Positions 10,113-19,887 are shown, counted from the stretch's first letter. The stretch is 64,000 bases of DNA from Oscillospiraceae bacterium (GCA_015067025.1 SVNC01000004.1:1-64000), one strand, 5' to 3'. A program made the numbers and translations. The notes: generated from the sequence alone by a model not told the origin.

Positions 10113-11474
10113 TTATTCAGCCTTCTGAGCTGCCGCTAAAGCGATAGCACACTCAATTCTCTTCTTCTGCATTTCGCAGGAAAGCTTGTGGGGCTTCTTC
10201 ACGTCGCCCTCATAGATAAAGCTGTTTGCGTTGCAACCGCCGCTGCAATAAAATCTTGCCCAGCAGGTGCCGCATTCTTCCTTGCTGTAGATGTGAATTC
10301 CTGCAAAGTAATCCTTTATCTGCTGGTTTACTTCGCCTGTGTAGATGCTACCCATCTTCCACTCTTCAATACCTACAAACTGATGGCAGGGGTAGATGTC
10401 ACCCTCGGGAGTAACTGCCACGTACTCGTTACCGCAACCGCAACCGCGGAGTCTCTTTACTGCACAAGGACCCTGATTTAAGTCTATCATAAAATGGAAG
10501 AAGTTGAACTTTCTTTCTCCCTTTACCTTCTGCTCTTCCATAATCTTTTCGAGTCTGTCATATTCGGCAAAGATCGTGGGGAGATCTTCCTTTGTGATAG
10601 CGTAAGGCATTTCGGGATCTGTTACTACAGGTTCTACCGATAACTGCTCAAATCCAAGCTCGTTTATATGTAAAACGTCATCAGCAAAATCAAGGTTGTA
10701 CTTTGTAAAAGTACCTCTTACATAATAGTCCTTGTCGCCTCTGCCGTCTACAAGCTTCTTGAACTTGGGAACGATTATATCATAACTTCCGCTGCCGTTG
10801 GGAGTAGGACGGATGTTGTCGTTTATACACTTTCTGCCGTCAAGGGAAAGTACGCAGTTTGACATTTCCTTATTGATATAATCGATCTTTTCATCATCAA
10901 GAAGTATACCGTTTGTAGTGATGGTAAAGCGGAAATTCTTGTTATGCTGTTTTTCTATACTACGGGCATATTTTACCGTTTCAACTACAGTATCCCACGC
11001 CATTAATGGCTCACCGCCGAAAAAGTCAACTTCAAGATTTACTCTGTCCGCAGAATGGGCAATAAGGAAGTCCATAGCCTTTTTTCCTGTTTCCACATCC
11101 ATTAACATTCTGCTGCCGCCGAAATCACCCGTCTGTGCAAAGCAGTACTTACATCTTAAGTTGCAGTCGTGAGAAACGTGCAGGCACATTGCCTTTATAG
11201 GTGCTTTCATCGCCATTGCCGCATACTGTGCATAATCATCATCGGTAAAGAGCATTTTTGCATCGTATAATTCTTTAAGCTCGAGATAACATTCCGCTAC
11301 TTCTTCGCTTTCGTAAGCTGACATCTTTTCGATAATTTCATTGGGGCATTTATCAGCAAAAGGGGGCTTTGCGTAGTCAAGCAGGTCATATACCAGCTTA
11401 TCAACCACGTGAACACCGCCACTGCAGATGTCAAGAACGATATAGCTTCCGTTTTGTTCGTACTTATGTATCAT
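10113..11474 (-). CDS. radical SAM/SPASM maturase of SCIFF peptide
   Basis: CX3CX2C (CNLRCKYCF), C-terminal SPASM cysteines (CGTCWARFYCSGGC); next to SCIFF precursor. Confidence 0.93.
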   Translation of the reverse strand: MIHKYEQNGSYIVLDICSGGVHVVDKLVYDLLDYAKPPFADKCPNEIIEKMSAYESEEVAECYLELKELYDAKMLFTDDDYAQYAAMAMKAPIKAMCLHVSHDCNLRCKYCFAQTGDFGGSRMLMDVETGKKAMDFLIAHSADRVNLEVDFFGGEPLMAWDTVVETVKYARSIEKQHNKNFRFTITTNGILLDDEKIDYINKEMSNCVLSLDGRKCINDNIRPTPNGSGSYDIIVPKFKKLVDGRGDKDYYVRGTFTKYNLDFADDVLHINELGFEQLSVEPVVTDPEMPYAITKEDLPTIFAEYDRLEKIMEEQKVKGERKFNFFHFMIDLNQGPCAVKRLRGCGCGNEYVAVTPEGDIYPCHQFVGIEEWKMGSIYTGEVNQQIKDYFAGIHIYSKEECGTCWARFYCSGGCNANSFIYEGDVKKPHKLSCEMQKKRIECAIALAAAQKAE

Positions 11475-11518
11475 TTTATTTCATTCCTTTTATCGGTATA
11501 TAATTATTTGCAAAGTTA

Positions 11519-11543
11519 AAAAGCTCTCGTTTATCGAGAGCTT
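11519..11543 (-). terminator. hairpin between SCIFF precursor and maturase (partial terminator/attenuator)
   Basis: AAGCTCTCG-tttat-CGAGAGCTT, followed on the minus strand by TTTAAC. Confidence 0.5.
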
Positions 11544-11569
11544 CTTTATAAGCATAAAATAGCAATAAC

Positions 11570-11713
11570 TTACTTGATAGCTTCACACTTCTGGTTTGCA
11601 ACAGTGCAGCTTGTCTTGCAAGCAGACTGGCAAGAAGTCTGGCACTTACCGCAACCGCCCTTAGCAGCTGTAGCCTTTAAGTTTGCCTTGTTAACTGTCT
11701 TGATATGCTTCAT
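11570..11713 (-). CDS. SCIFF (six cysteines in forty-five) ribosomal peptide precursor, 47 aa
   Basis: hand translation: MKHIKTVNKANLKATAAKGGCGKCQTSCQSACKTSCTVANQKCEAIK*; GGAGG RBS; not in the ORF track. Confidence 0.95.
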   Translation of the reverse strand: MKHIKTVNKANLKATAAKGGCGKCQTSCQSACKTSCTVANQKCEAIK

Positions 11714-11793
11714 AATAGCGTACCTCCGTTTTTTATTATCGTTCTTATTTTAACACAGATTTATCTGAATTTCAATAGCTAAAATGAAAAAAG

Positions 11794-13164
11794 TTATTTT
11801 CCTACGCAAAATCTTTCAAATATTCTTGCAATTACCTCTTCGCTGGCACTCTTTCCTGATAATTCGTAAAGCTGAGATAAAGCTGTTTCAAGCTCCAGTC
11901 CTGCCACGTCAGCAGTCATACCCGACAAGAGAGCATTGTAGGCATTATCCACAGCTCTTGTCGCTGATAAAGCACACTGACGCTGACGCTCGTTGGCAAG
12001 AAAGCCTGCTGACGGGTCTAACTTCTTTATGTTGCATTTTTCTCTTACTGCATTTTCGAGCATATCAAGCCCATCGCCCATTTTAGCGGATAATGTGACC
12101 GACTTTCCGAGGTTTTCTTCAATGTAGCCTACATCAACGGCAGTTTCAAGGTCGGATTTATTTATAACGGGGATTATATTTCTGCCCTTTATGATATCAA
12201 TAAATCTGTAATCTTCATCGGATAAGGGCTTTGAGCTGTCAAAAAGTGCCAATATAAGCTGAGACGTGTCAAGTCTTTGCAACATCTTCTGTACGCCGAT
12301 ATTTTCAACGGTATCTGAAGTCTCTCTGATACCTGCACAGTCGGATAGATGGAGAATAAGGTCGCCTAACATTACAGTTTCCTCAACGATATCTCTCGTA
12401 GTTCCCTCGATATCGGTAACGATACTTTTCTGTACACCTGTAAGCAGATTCATAAGAGTAGATTTTCCTGCATTGGGCTTACCTGCAATAGCTACCGTAA
12501 TACCCTCACGCATTACCTGACCGCTGTCGTAGGTTTCGAGCAGGTCGTCCATCTTTCCTTTAAGCACACCGATTTCCGTAGTCCAGTCGGCTCTGCTTAT
12601 CTCATCCTCATCTTCGCTTTCATCGGGATAATCTATCCATACGGCAATTTCTGAGGTTATCTTTATAATATCCTCGCAAAGCCCCTCTATTCTGCGGTAT
12701 AACGCACCCTCGCTCTGTGCCTTTGCACAGGTGATAAGCTGTTCGCTTCCTGCATTTATAAGGTCTATTACCGCCTCAGCTTCTGTAAGGGACATTTTGC
12801 CGTTTACAAGTGCCTGCTTTGTAAATTCACCTGCCCCTGCCATTCTTGCTCCTGCAGAAAGACAGCACTGAAGAACGAGCCTTGTTATATAGATACCACC
12901 GTGACAAGTTATCTCTGCCACGTTTTCTCCCGTGTAACTGTGGGGTGCACGGAAGATAAGCAGAATACCATCGTCTATCTTCTGTCCGTCCTTTAAAATA
13001 TCGCCATAGCTTGCGGAATACCCCTGCATTTTATCTATATCGCTCTGTGGAAATTTAGGTCTGAATACCTTTTTGGCAACCTCAAAGGCATCCTCGCCCG
13101 ATATTCTTATCATAGACACTCCGCCCTGAGCGACAGGTGTCGAAATTGCGGCTATACAATCCAT
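11794..13164 (-). CDS. mnmE: tRNA modification GTPase MnmE
   Basis: DCIAAISTPVAQGGVSMIRISG, GKPNAGKST, terminal FCVGK. Confidence 0.97.
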   Translation of the reverse strand: MDCIAAISTPVAQGGVSMIRISGEDAFEVAKKVFRPKFPQSDIDKMQGYSASYGDILKDGQKIDDGILLIFRAPHSYTGENVAEITCHGGIYITRLVLQCCLSAGARMAGAGEFTKQALVNGKMSLTEAEAVIDLINAGSEQLITCAKAQSEGALYRRIEGLCEDIIKITSEIAVWIDYPDESEDEDEISRADWTTEIGVLKGKMDDLLETYDSGQVMREGITVAIAGKPNAGKSTLMNLLTGVQKSIVTDIEGTTRDIVEETVMLGDLILHLSDCAGIRETSDTVENIGVQKMLQRLDTSQLILALFDSSKPLSDEDYRFIDIIKGRNIIPVINKSDLETAVDVGYIEENLGKSVTLSAKMGDGLDMLENAVREKCNIKKLDPSAGFLANERQRQCALSATRAVDNAYNALLSGMTADVAGLELETALSQLYELSGKSASEEVIARIFERFCVGK

Positions 13165-13175
13165 TTCGTTTTCCT

Positions 13176-15503
13176 TTACTTTTTGAAAAGTCTTGCGAAA
13201 AAGCCTTTCTTTTCGGGCTTTTCTTCACTGCTCCTTTCAGGGAGCTTATCATCATAATAGTCATCGTCACAGTAATCTGCATTACTCGTATCTTCTTCGG
13301 GTGCGTCTTCGATCAACACCTGAACAAAGCCTTTTACTAAAAGCTCTTCTCCGCTTTCGTTGAGAATATAAGTCCAGAGTGCAGATGGGGTATTTATAAC
13401 AAACTCGTTTATATCCTCCATTGCACAAAGCTTTTCAAGCTCCTCGCCCATGCAGGCTATGACCTGCTCCTCCATACCCGAGAAGAATTCTTCACAAGCG
13501 ATGTTATATTCATCGGCAGGATTTTTTCCTGCTATACGTACAAGATGTATACCATCACGCAGATATGAGGTGTAGTCAAGATAATCACACCAATAATCGT
13601 TTATAGTCTGTAAAACGACTTTAAGCTGAAGGTCATTTACCGCTTCTGTACCGAATTTTGAAACGGCGTCTTCATATAAATCAGGATATTCCTTCTGCCA
13701 GATATCTACTGTATCCTCACCGCTTAAAAATGCCTTTCTTCTGCCGAAAACGGCGTCTCTGTGCTTTTCACCTATCATAGTGAATTTAAGCAGTCTTTTT
13801 CTAAGCTCATAGGTATCGCCGTGGGCTATACGCTGAATACGTTCTGTTTCTCTTATAACCACCTTGTCGGTTATCGGCATACCTGTGGCATTTTCGGGAT
13901 AATGTCTTTTTGAAATCAGCTTTCTGACGTCATATTTTATCATGATGTCATCTTCAAGAGAAATAAAGAACTTGCTTTCTCCCACGTCACCCTGTCTGCC
14001 GGATCTGCCACGAAGCTGCAGATTACCTCTTTCGCTCTCGCTGAGATAAGTACCTATTACGAGAAGACCGCCTGCCTTTTCTACTTCAGCCGCCTCGGAC
14101 TCGTCTGCACCGCCAAGCTTTATATCTACGCCACGACCTGACATATTGGCAGAAATAGTAACTGCACCAAGCTTTCCTGCATCCTTTATAATTTCCGCTT
14201 CAAGCTCGTCATTTTTAGCACTGAGTATTACAGCTTCTATACCCTTTTCAGAAAGCTTATTCTGAAGATATTCGCTGTCTTCGATATTAGCAGTACCGAT
14301 AAGTACAGGCTGATTTTTACTGTGTGCCTTTTCAACGTAATCGGCTACCGCATTCCATTTTTCTTCTACCGTAAGGAAAATATCGTTGGGGTGGTCAACT
14401 CTTCTGCAAGGAGAGTGGGTTGTTATCTCGCTTACGTTAATACCGTACAGCTTTTCAAATTCCTCCTCAGAGCTTTTTGCAGTACCCGTCATACCTGCAA
14501 GACTTTTATACTGCCTTAAGAAGAACTGAATAGGCACAACGCCCATTATTACGCCACGGGTTGTAGCGGTAATGCCCTCTTTCGCTTCTACCGCCGCCTG
14601 AAGTGAACCGGGATAACGTCTGTTTTCTGCGGCTCTGCCTGTAAACTCGTCAATAATGCGGATGTTTTCATCCTTAACTATATAGTGAACGTCCTTCTTT
14701 AAAAGATAGCACGCCTTTAAGCAGTCGGTTATCTTTGTTAAAAGAGCGTTGTTTTCCAGTTCATAAAGTCCTGAGCCGTCTGTGATGAAAAGCTCCTCAC
14801 ATTTATCTTCACCTGACGGGGTAAGGTAGATAGTCCCCTGCTCTTCGTCCTTTTCGTAGTCCTCTACTGAAAACTGACTTACTTCATTATATATTGTGGG
14901 GATGTCCTCATCAGGTATAACTGCAGTCTGACCTGCTATTACAAGAGGTACTCGTCCCTCGTCTATCATTATACTGTCCGCTTCGTCAACAATGGCAAAA
15001 TCAAAGCCCTGCTGAACTGTGTCCTCCTGCTTATCAGCAACGAAGTCACGGAGAAAATCAAAACCACATTCTCTTGCGGTGATATAAAGCACGTCGCATT
15101 TATATGCCGCCTGTCTTTCTTCCTTTTCAGTACCGCTTGTCACAAAACCGACAGATACCGAAAGCTCGTCATATATAGGCTTCATCCAGTTATAGTCACG
15201 CTTTGCAAGATAATCATTGAAGGTAAGTATATGGACTTTACCACCGTTTTTTGCATGATAACAAGCGGCAAAGACAGCAGAAAGCGTCTTGCCCTCGCCT
15301 GTTTTCATTTCGATTATATTACCGTCGCTCAGCTCATAAGCGGCATGTAACTGTTCTTCATAGGGTGTGATGCCTAAATGCTTTTCGGTAGCCTTAAAGC
15401 AAGCGGCAAAGATATATTCCTTTTCATTGCTTTGTAAAAGCTCGCCTATCTCTTTTGAAGACGCAAGCTCCTTTATTTTTTCGATGTTTTTAATGTCAGC
15501 CAT
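13176..15503 (-). CDS. SecA2-like accessory preprotein translocase ATPase
   Basis: MKTGEGKT, VDEADSIMIDEGRVPL, LRGRSGRQGDVGESKF; no SEC-C zinc motif; start at 15503 rather than the ORF-track start. Confidence 0.85.
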   Translation of the reverse strand: MADIKNIEKIKELASSKEIGELLQSNEKEYIFAACFKATEKHLGITPYEEQLHAAYELSDGNIIEMKTGEGKTLSAVFAACYHAKNGGKVHILTFNDYLAKRDYNWMKPIYDELSVSVGFVTSGTEKEERQAAYKCDVLYITARECGFDFLRDFVADKQEDTVQQGFDFAIVDEADSIMIDEGRVPLVIAGQTAVIPDEDIPTIYNEVSQFSVEDYEKDEEQGTIYLTPSGEDKCEELFITDGSGLYELENNALLTKITDCLKACYLLKKDVHYIVKDENIRIIDEFTGRAAENRRYPGSLQAAVEAKEGITATTRGVIMGVVPIQFFLRQYKSLAGMTGTAKSSEEEFEKLYGINVSEITTHSPCRRVDHPNDIFLTVEEKWNAVADYVEKAHSKNQPVLIGTANIEDSEYLQNKLSEKGIEAVILSAKNDELEAEIIKDAGKLGAVTISANMSGRGVDIKLGGADESEAAEVEKAGGLLVIGTYLSESERGNLQLRGRSGRQGDVGESKFFISLEDDIMIKYDVRKLISKRHYPENATGMPITDKVVIRETERIQRIAHGDTYELRKRLLKFTMIGEKHRDAVFGRRKAFLSGEDTVDIWQKEYPDLYEDAVSKFGTEAVNDLQLKVVLQTINDYWCDYLDYTSYLRDGIHLVRIAGKNPADEYNIACEEFFSGMEEQVIACMGEELEKLCAMEDINEFVINTPSALWTYILNESGEELLVKGFVQVLIEDAPEEDTSNADYCDDDYYDDKLPERSSEEKPEKKGFFARLFKK

Positions 15504-15665
15504 AATTATTCCTTTCATAAAGCGGCAATGTAACGACAAATATATATTTATTGTATCACACATCCGTAAAAAATGCAATTATTTCACAAAAGCCCTTTAA
15601 AAAAACTTCAGAGTGTGGTAAAATATAATTATATGGAAGAAAATTTGTAACAGGAGATCTGTGAT

Positions 15666-17045
15666 ATGTCAAAAAAATATTGTCTTACACTTGCCGCGGG
15701 TGACGGCAAGAGAATGAAATCCGAAAAACCTAAGGTGCTTTTAGAGGTGCTTTTCTATCCTATGCTTGGCTGGGTGCTTGACGCCGCTGAAGAAGCAGGA
15801 GCAGAAAAGATAGGTGTAGTAGTGGGCAATCAGAAAGAAATGGTGGAGGCTTATCTTAAATCCCGTGGCGAATATCCCACCTTTACCCAGAGCGAAAGAA
15901 AGGGCACGGGTCACGCCGTTATGATGGCTAAGGCTCTTATTGAGGAAGCGGCAAAGGAAAACGCTGACCTTATGGTGGCCTACGGTGACGCACCCTTTAT
16001 TGATAAGGATACTATCGAAAATTCCTACGCTTATCATAAAGAGCAGGATAATGACGTTACAGTTGTTTCCGCTATTCTTGATAATCCCTTCGGCTACGGC
16101 AGAATAATAAAGGAAAACGGACAGTTTATAAGCATCACAGAACAGAAGGACTGTAATGAAGAACAGAAGGCTGTAAAGGAGATAAATTCAGGCATCTACT
16201 GGTTCAAGGCAGAAAAGCTCGGCGGACTTTTAGACAGACTTACCTGCAACAATGCGGCAAATGAATATTATCTTACAGATACGGTAGCTCTTGCGGAAAA
16301 GAAAGGCGTATACACAGCCGAAAACAGTAACGTGGTACTGGGTGCAAACAGCCGCAGTCAGTTATCCGCACTTAATAAGACCGCCCGTGATATGGTACTT
16401 TCAAAACTCATGGATAACGGTGTGGAAATTCCCTTATCCGACGGTATCATTATCGGCAAGGACGTAAAGGTAGGAGCAGATACGGTAATACTCCCCGGCA
16501 CTATTTTAAAGGGTAAGACAGTTATCGGCAAGAATTGTGAGATAGGTCCTAACTCCTATATAGAAAACTGCACTATCGGAAACGAGGTTGCCCTTGATAA
16601 CGTACACGCCTACGATGCTGAGATCGACGACGACGTAAAGGCAGGACCTTTCGTACATCTGCGTCCCGGCACAAAGCTCCACAGCAAGATAAGAATAGGC
16701 GACTTTGTAGAGGTAAAGAATTCTGAAATAGGTGTTGCCACCTGCATAGCTCATCTTACATACGTAGGTGACAGCGACGTGGGCAAGGACGTAAACTTCG
16801 GTTGCGGATGCGTTACCGCAAATTACGACGGTATAAATAAATTCAGAACCGTTATAGGAGATCACTGCTTTATCGGTTGCAATACAAATCTTGTACCGCC
16901 TGTTAAAATTGGTAATAACGCCACCACCGGTGCAGGCTCTACAATTACAAGGGACGTTCCCGAAAACGCCCTTGCATTAGAAAGAGCAGAAACAAAGATA
17001 ATTGAAAACTGGGAAAAGAATTTCAAGAGAAAACGCAAAGCATAA
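15666..17045 (+). CDS. glmU: bifunctional UDP-N-acetylglucosamine pyrophosphorylase / glucosamine-1-phosphate N-acetyltransferase
   Basis: LAAGDGKRMKSEKPKVL, C-terminal left-handed beta-helix hexapeptides, YVGDSDVG..NFGCGCVTANYDG. Confidence 0.95.
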   Translation: MSKKYCLTLAAGDGKRMKSEKPKVLLEVLFYPMLGWVLDAAEEAGAEKIGVVVGNQKEMVEAYLKSRGEYPTFTQSERKGTGHAVMMAKALIEEAAKENADLMVAYGDAPFIDKDTIENSYAYHKEQDNDVTVVSAILDNPFGYGRIIKENGQFISITEQKDCNEEQKAVKEINSGIYWFKAEKLGGLLDRLTCNNAANEYYLTDTVALAEKKGVYTAENSNVVLGANSRSQLSALNKTARDMVLSKLMDNGVEIPLSDGIIIGKDVKVGADTVILPGTILKGKTVIGKNCEIGPNSYIENCTIGNEVALDNVHAYDAEIDDDVKAGPFVHLRPGTKLHSKIRIGDFVEVKNSEIGVATCIAHLTYVGDSDVGKDVNFGCGCVTANYDGINKFRTVIGDHCFIGCNTNLVPPVKIGNNATTGAGSTITRDVPENALALERAETKIIENWEKNFKRKRKA

Positions 17046-17069
17046 GGCGTGCCGCCATTTGAAATCCAT

Positions 17070-17200
17070 CCATTGACCATCGGTCAATGGAAACAACGTC
17101 TGCACCGCAAGGTGCAACTTCACGAGCCGAAGACTCGCTTCACATCTTCACTATACCGAAGGTATAACTTCGCTTTGAAATTTGCGATGCAAATTTCAAA
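17070..17200. repeat. five-hairpin ladder 3' of glmU
   Basis: consecutive hairpins 17070-17090, 17101-17116, 17123-17137, 17152-17166, 17174-17200 linked by CTTC-containing spacers. Confidence 0.85.
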
Positions 17201-18276
17201 ATATAAAGGGGGTTGATATTCTGGATACATTTCTTACAATACTGATAGGCATAGGGATAATCATTGCTATTATAGCAGTGCTGGTGCTCATCTGTTTTCT
17301 CGGCGTTTCGGCAATTTACGAAAGCGTATTCGGAAAACGCTTCGAGATATACGATTCTCCCCTGCTACCCGATTTCAACGACTATCCAGGTCTTGAAAGT
17401 GAACACGTTTCCTTCCCTTCAAAAAAGGGATATAACCACATAGGAACCTTCTATCATCATAAGGATGTGACTAAGTTTAAAGGGCTTATTGTATTTTCGC
17501 ACGGCATATTTGACGGTCAGCTGAATTATCTGCCCGAGATAGATTATTTTGCAAGGCGAGGATATAAGGTATTCGGCTTTGATAATACAGGAAGTCATTT
17601 ATCAGGCGGAAAGTCTCTGCGTGGTCTTCCCCAGTCGGCAGAGGATTTAGATACCGCCTTAGCCTACGTTACAGAAGTAACGAAAGACGAGAAGCTGCCG
17701 CTATTCTTATTCGGTCATAGCTGGGGCGGTTATGCGGTATCAGCGGTAAGCTGTTATAACTTATATGATATAAAGGGCGTATTCGTTCAGAACGGCTTTA
17801 ATCGCTGTTGCGATATGCTCACCGCAGAGGCGGTAAAGCGTTTCGGCAAATGGATGCTTGCCCTTACCCCTTATATAAGGATGTACGAAAAGATGAAATT
17901 CGGCAAGGCGGCAGATTATACTGCTATGCAGGGTGTCGCAAAAGCTACCTCCAATGGCACTAAATTCCTTATCCTGCACAGTCTCGACGATAAGAGCATC
18001 AGCCTTACAAACAGCGTTTTATCAAACGTTATAAAAAATGACAATATAACCCTTATCACCGAAAAGCATAAGGGGCATAATTCCCTTGACAGCGACAAGG
18101 CAATAAAGTATAAGAAAAAGCTTGACGATATGTGCTATGACGAGCTTGGCAAAAATCCCACAAGTACAGCGAAAAGAGAATTCTATCAGAAAAACGCCGA
18201 TAAAAAGACCTATTTCGAGATAGATTTCAGACTTATGAAAATAATTGCCGATTTTTATGAGGCGGGTTGTAAATAA
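17182..18276 (+). CDS. membrane-anchored alpha/beta hydrolase (lysophospholipase/monoacylglycerol lipase-like)
   Basis: N-terminal TM, FSHGIFDGQLNY, GHSWGGYA nucleophile elbow, ILHSLDDKSI; exact start uncertain because the ORF-track start is inside the hairpin repeat. Confidence 0.8.
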   Translation: MRCKFQNIKGVDILDTFLTILIGIGIIIAIIAVLVLICFLGVSAIYESVFGKRFEIYDSPLLPDFNDYPGLESEHVSFPSKKGYNHIGTFYHHKDVTKFKGLIVFSHGIFDGQLNYLPEIDYFARRGYKVFGFDNTGSHLSGGKSLRGLPQSAEDLDTALAYVTEVTKDEKLPLFLFGHSWGGYAVSAVSCYNLYDIKGVFVQNGFNRCCDMLTAEAVKRFGKWMLALTPYIRMYEKMKFGKAADYTAMQGVAKATSNGTKFLILHSLDDKSISLTNSVLSNVIKNDNITLITEKHKGHNSLDSDKAIKYKKKLDDMCYDELGKNPTSTAKREFYQKNADKKTYFEIDFRLMKIIADFYEAGCK

Positions 18277-18281
18277 AACAT

Positions 18282-18320
18282 AAACGGCACATCAGAAACA
18301 AATGATGTGCCGTTTTATTT
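18282..18320 (+). terminator. intrinsic terminator
   Basis: AAACGGCACATCA...TGATGTGCCGTTT + T-rich tail. Confidence 0.85.
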
Positions 18321-18349
18321 ATTTAAACGCCTTTTGTTAAGGTTTTTTA

Positions 18350-18378
18350 TTGACATTAAAGGCAATTTATGCTATACT
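18350..18378 (+). promoter_or_regulatory. consensus sigma-A promoter
   Basis: TTGACA - 17 bp - TATACT upstream of the 18416 CDS. Confidence 0.8.
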
Positions 18379-18415
18379 CTTTTTCAAGTAAAATACTTTG
18401 TGAAAGGAAAGTAAT

Positions 18416-19870
18416 ATGAAGTTAAAAAGAATTTTAGCGGCTTTTTTAGCCGTAGCGACTCTTATGAGTGCAACTGCCTGCTCAGGCGAAACCACAAGCT
18501 CTGTTACAAGCGAACCTACAAGCAGTGTAACAAGTGAAGAAAGCAAAAACGAATCAAGCGAAGCTGAAACCAGTGCCAGCGAATCAAGCACTACAGAAAC
18601 ATCAGCTCCTGAAACTACAACAACTACAAAGGCTCCTGAAACAGAAGCTCCCGAAACCACAACTACCACAAAGGCTCCTGAGACAGAAGCTACTGAAACC
18701 ACAACTACCACAACAACAAAAGCTCCCGAAACTCCCGCACCTGAAACTACAACAACTACAAAGGCTCCTGAAACAGAGAAGCCTGAGGAATCTAAACCTT
18801 TGGAGAAAAGCGAAATGACAGATAAGATAAACACTTTCAAAATGACAGAAGACAATGCAAAGCATATAGGCAGAACCTATACAGACAGCGACGGCACAGT
18901 ATGGCTGTCCCACTCAGCTTCTGCTCTTGAATTTACATTCACAGGCACAAAGGCGTCTGTTACAGTATGTGAAGATATCGTATACAGTGCCGGCAATGAG
19001 CCCAGATTTGCAGTATATGTAAATGATGAAAGAGTTGAAGACGTTCTTCTTAAGGAAAAGGAAAAGACTATCGACTTCTACTCTGCCGACAAAGCGAAGG
19101 AAACAAAGGTAAAGATCATCAAGCTTTCTGAAGCTGCAAACAGCATCTTCGGTGTAAAGTCAGTTAGTGCAAACACAACAAACCTCGTACCCACTGCAAA
19201 GAAGGCACTCAAGATAGAATTTATCGGCGACTCCATTACTTGTGGCTACGGTGTTGACGATGAGGTTAAGGAAAACCACTTCTCAACTGCTACAGAAGAC
19301 GCAACAAGAGCTTACGCATATAAGACAGCGATGAACCTTGACGCTGATTACAGCCTTGTATCCTTCAGCGGTCACGGTATCATTTCAGGCTACACAAGCA
19401 CAAACGTAAAGCAGTCCGATCAGATCGTTTCCAAGTACTATGAAGACGTTGCAAGAAACTACTCAGGCAGTAAGATAGTTCAGAACGACTGGGATTTCTC
19501 TCGCTTTACCCCCGACATTATCGTTATCAACCTCGGTACAAACGATAACTCCTATGTAAAGAAGGATAAGGAAAAGGAAAAGGAATACGAAGCAGGTTAT
19601 ATCGAATTCTTAAAGCAGGTAAGAGCAAAGAACCCCGACGCTTACATCGTATGCACCTTAGGCGTTATGGGCAACGAACTTTTCTTCGCTATGAGAAGAG
19701 CCGCTAATCAGTATAAGGAAGAGACGGGCGACACAAAGGTTGAGTCCATGCTCTTTACAACTCAGACAGCTTCTGACGGTTATGCTGCTGACTGGCACCC
19801 CACAGAAAAGACACATACAAAGGCTGCTACAAGACTTACAACGTTCATTGAAGAGCTTTTAGCACAGTAA
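18416..19870 (+). CDS. lipoprotein SGNH esterase, CE2-like acetyl (xylan) esterase
   Basis: lipobox ATACSGE; TTTTTKAPETE linker; beta-sandwich + IEFIGDSITCGYG, INLGTNDNS, DWHPTEKTH. Confidence 0.85.
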   Translation: MKLKRILAAFLAVATLMSATACSGETTSSVTSEPTSSVTSEESKNESSEAETSASESSTTETSAPETTTTTKAPETEAPETTTTTKAPETEATETTTTTTTKAPETPAPETTTTTKAPETEKPEESKPLEKSEMTDKINTFKMTEDNAKHIGRTYTDSDGTVWLSHSASALEFTFTGTKASVTVCEDIVYSAGNEPRFAVYVNDERVEDVLLKEKEKTIDFYSADKAKETKVKIIKLSEAANSIFGVKSVSANTTNLVPTAKKALKIEFIGDSITCGYGVDDEVKENHFSTATEDATRAYAYKTAMNLDADYSLVSFSGHGIISGYTSTNVKQSDQIVSKYYEDVARNYSGSKIVQNDWDFSRFTPDIIVINLGTNDNSYVKKDKEKEKEYEAGYIEFLKQVRAKNPDAYIVCTLGVMGNELFFAMRRAANQYKEETGDTKVESMLFTTQTASDGYAADWHPTEKTHTKAATRLTTFIEELLAQ

Positions 19871-19887
19871 GATAATACATAAATATG

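Noticed and set aside
17182-17215. ORF-track start codon of the alpha/beta hydrolase
   Set aside because: The ATG lies within the last hairpin of the ladder repeat; translation more likely begins nearer the RBS AAAGGGGG, though the exact codon is unclear.
18367-18855. Minus-strand ORF rich in VVVVVSGA and plus-strand frame ORF 18534-18818
   Set aside because: Alternative-frame translations of the CE2 lipoprotein Thr/Pro linker.
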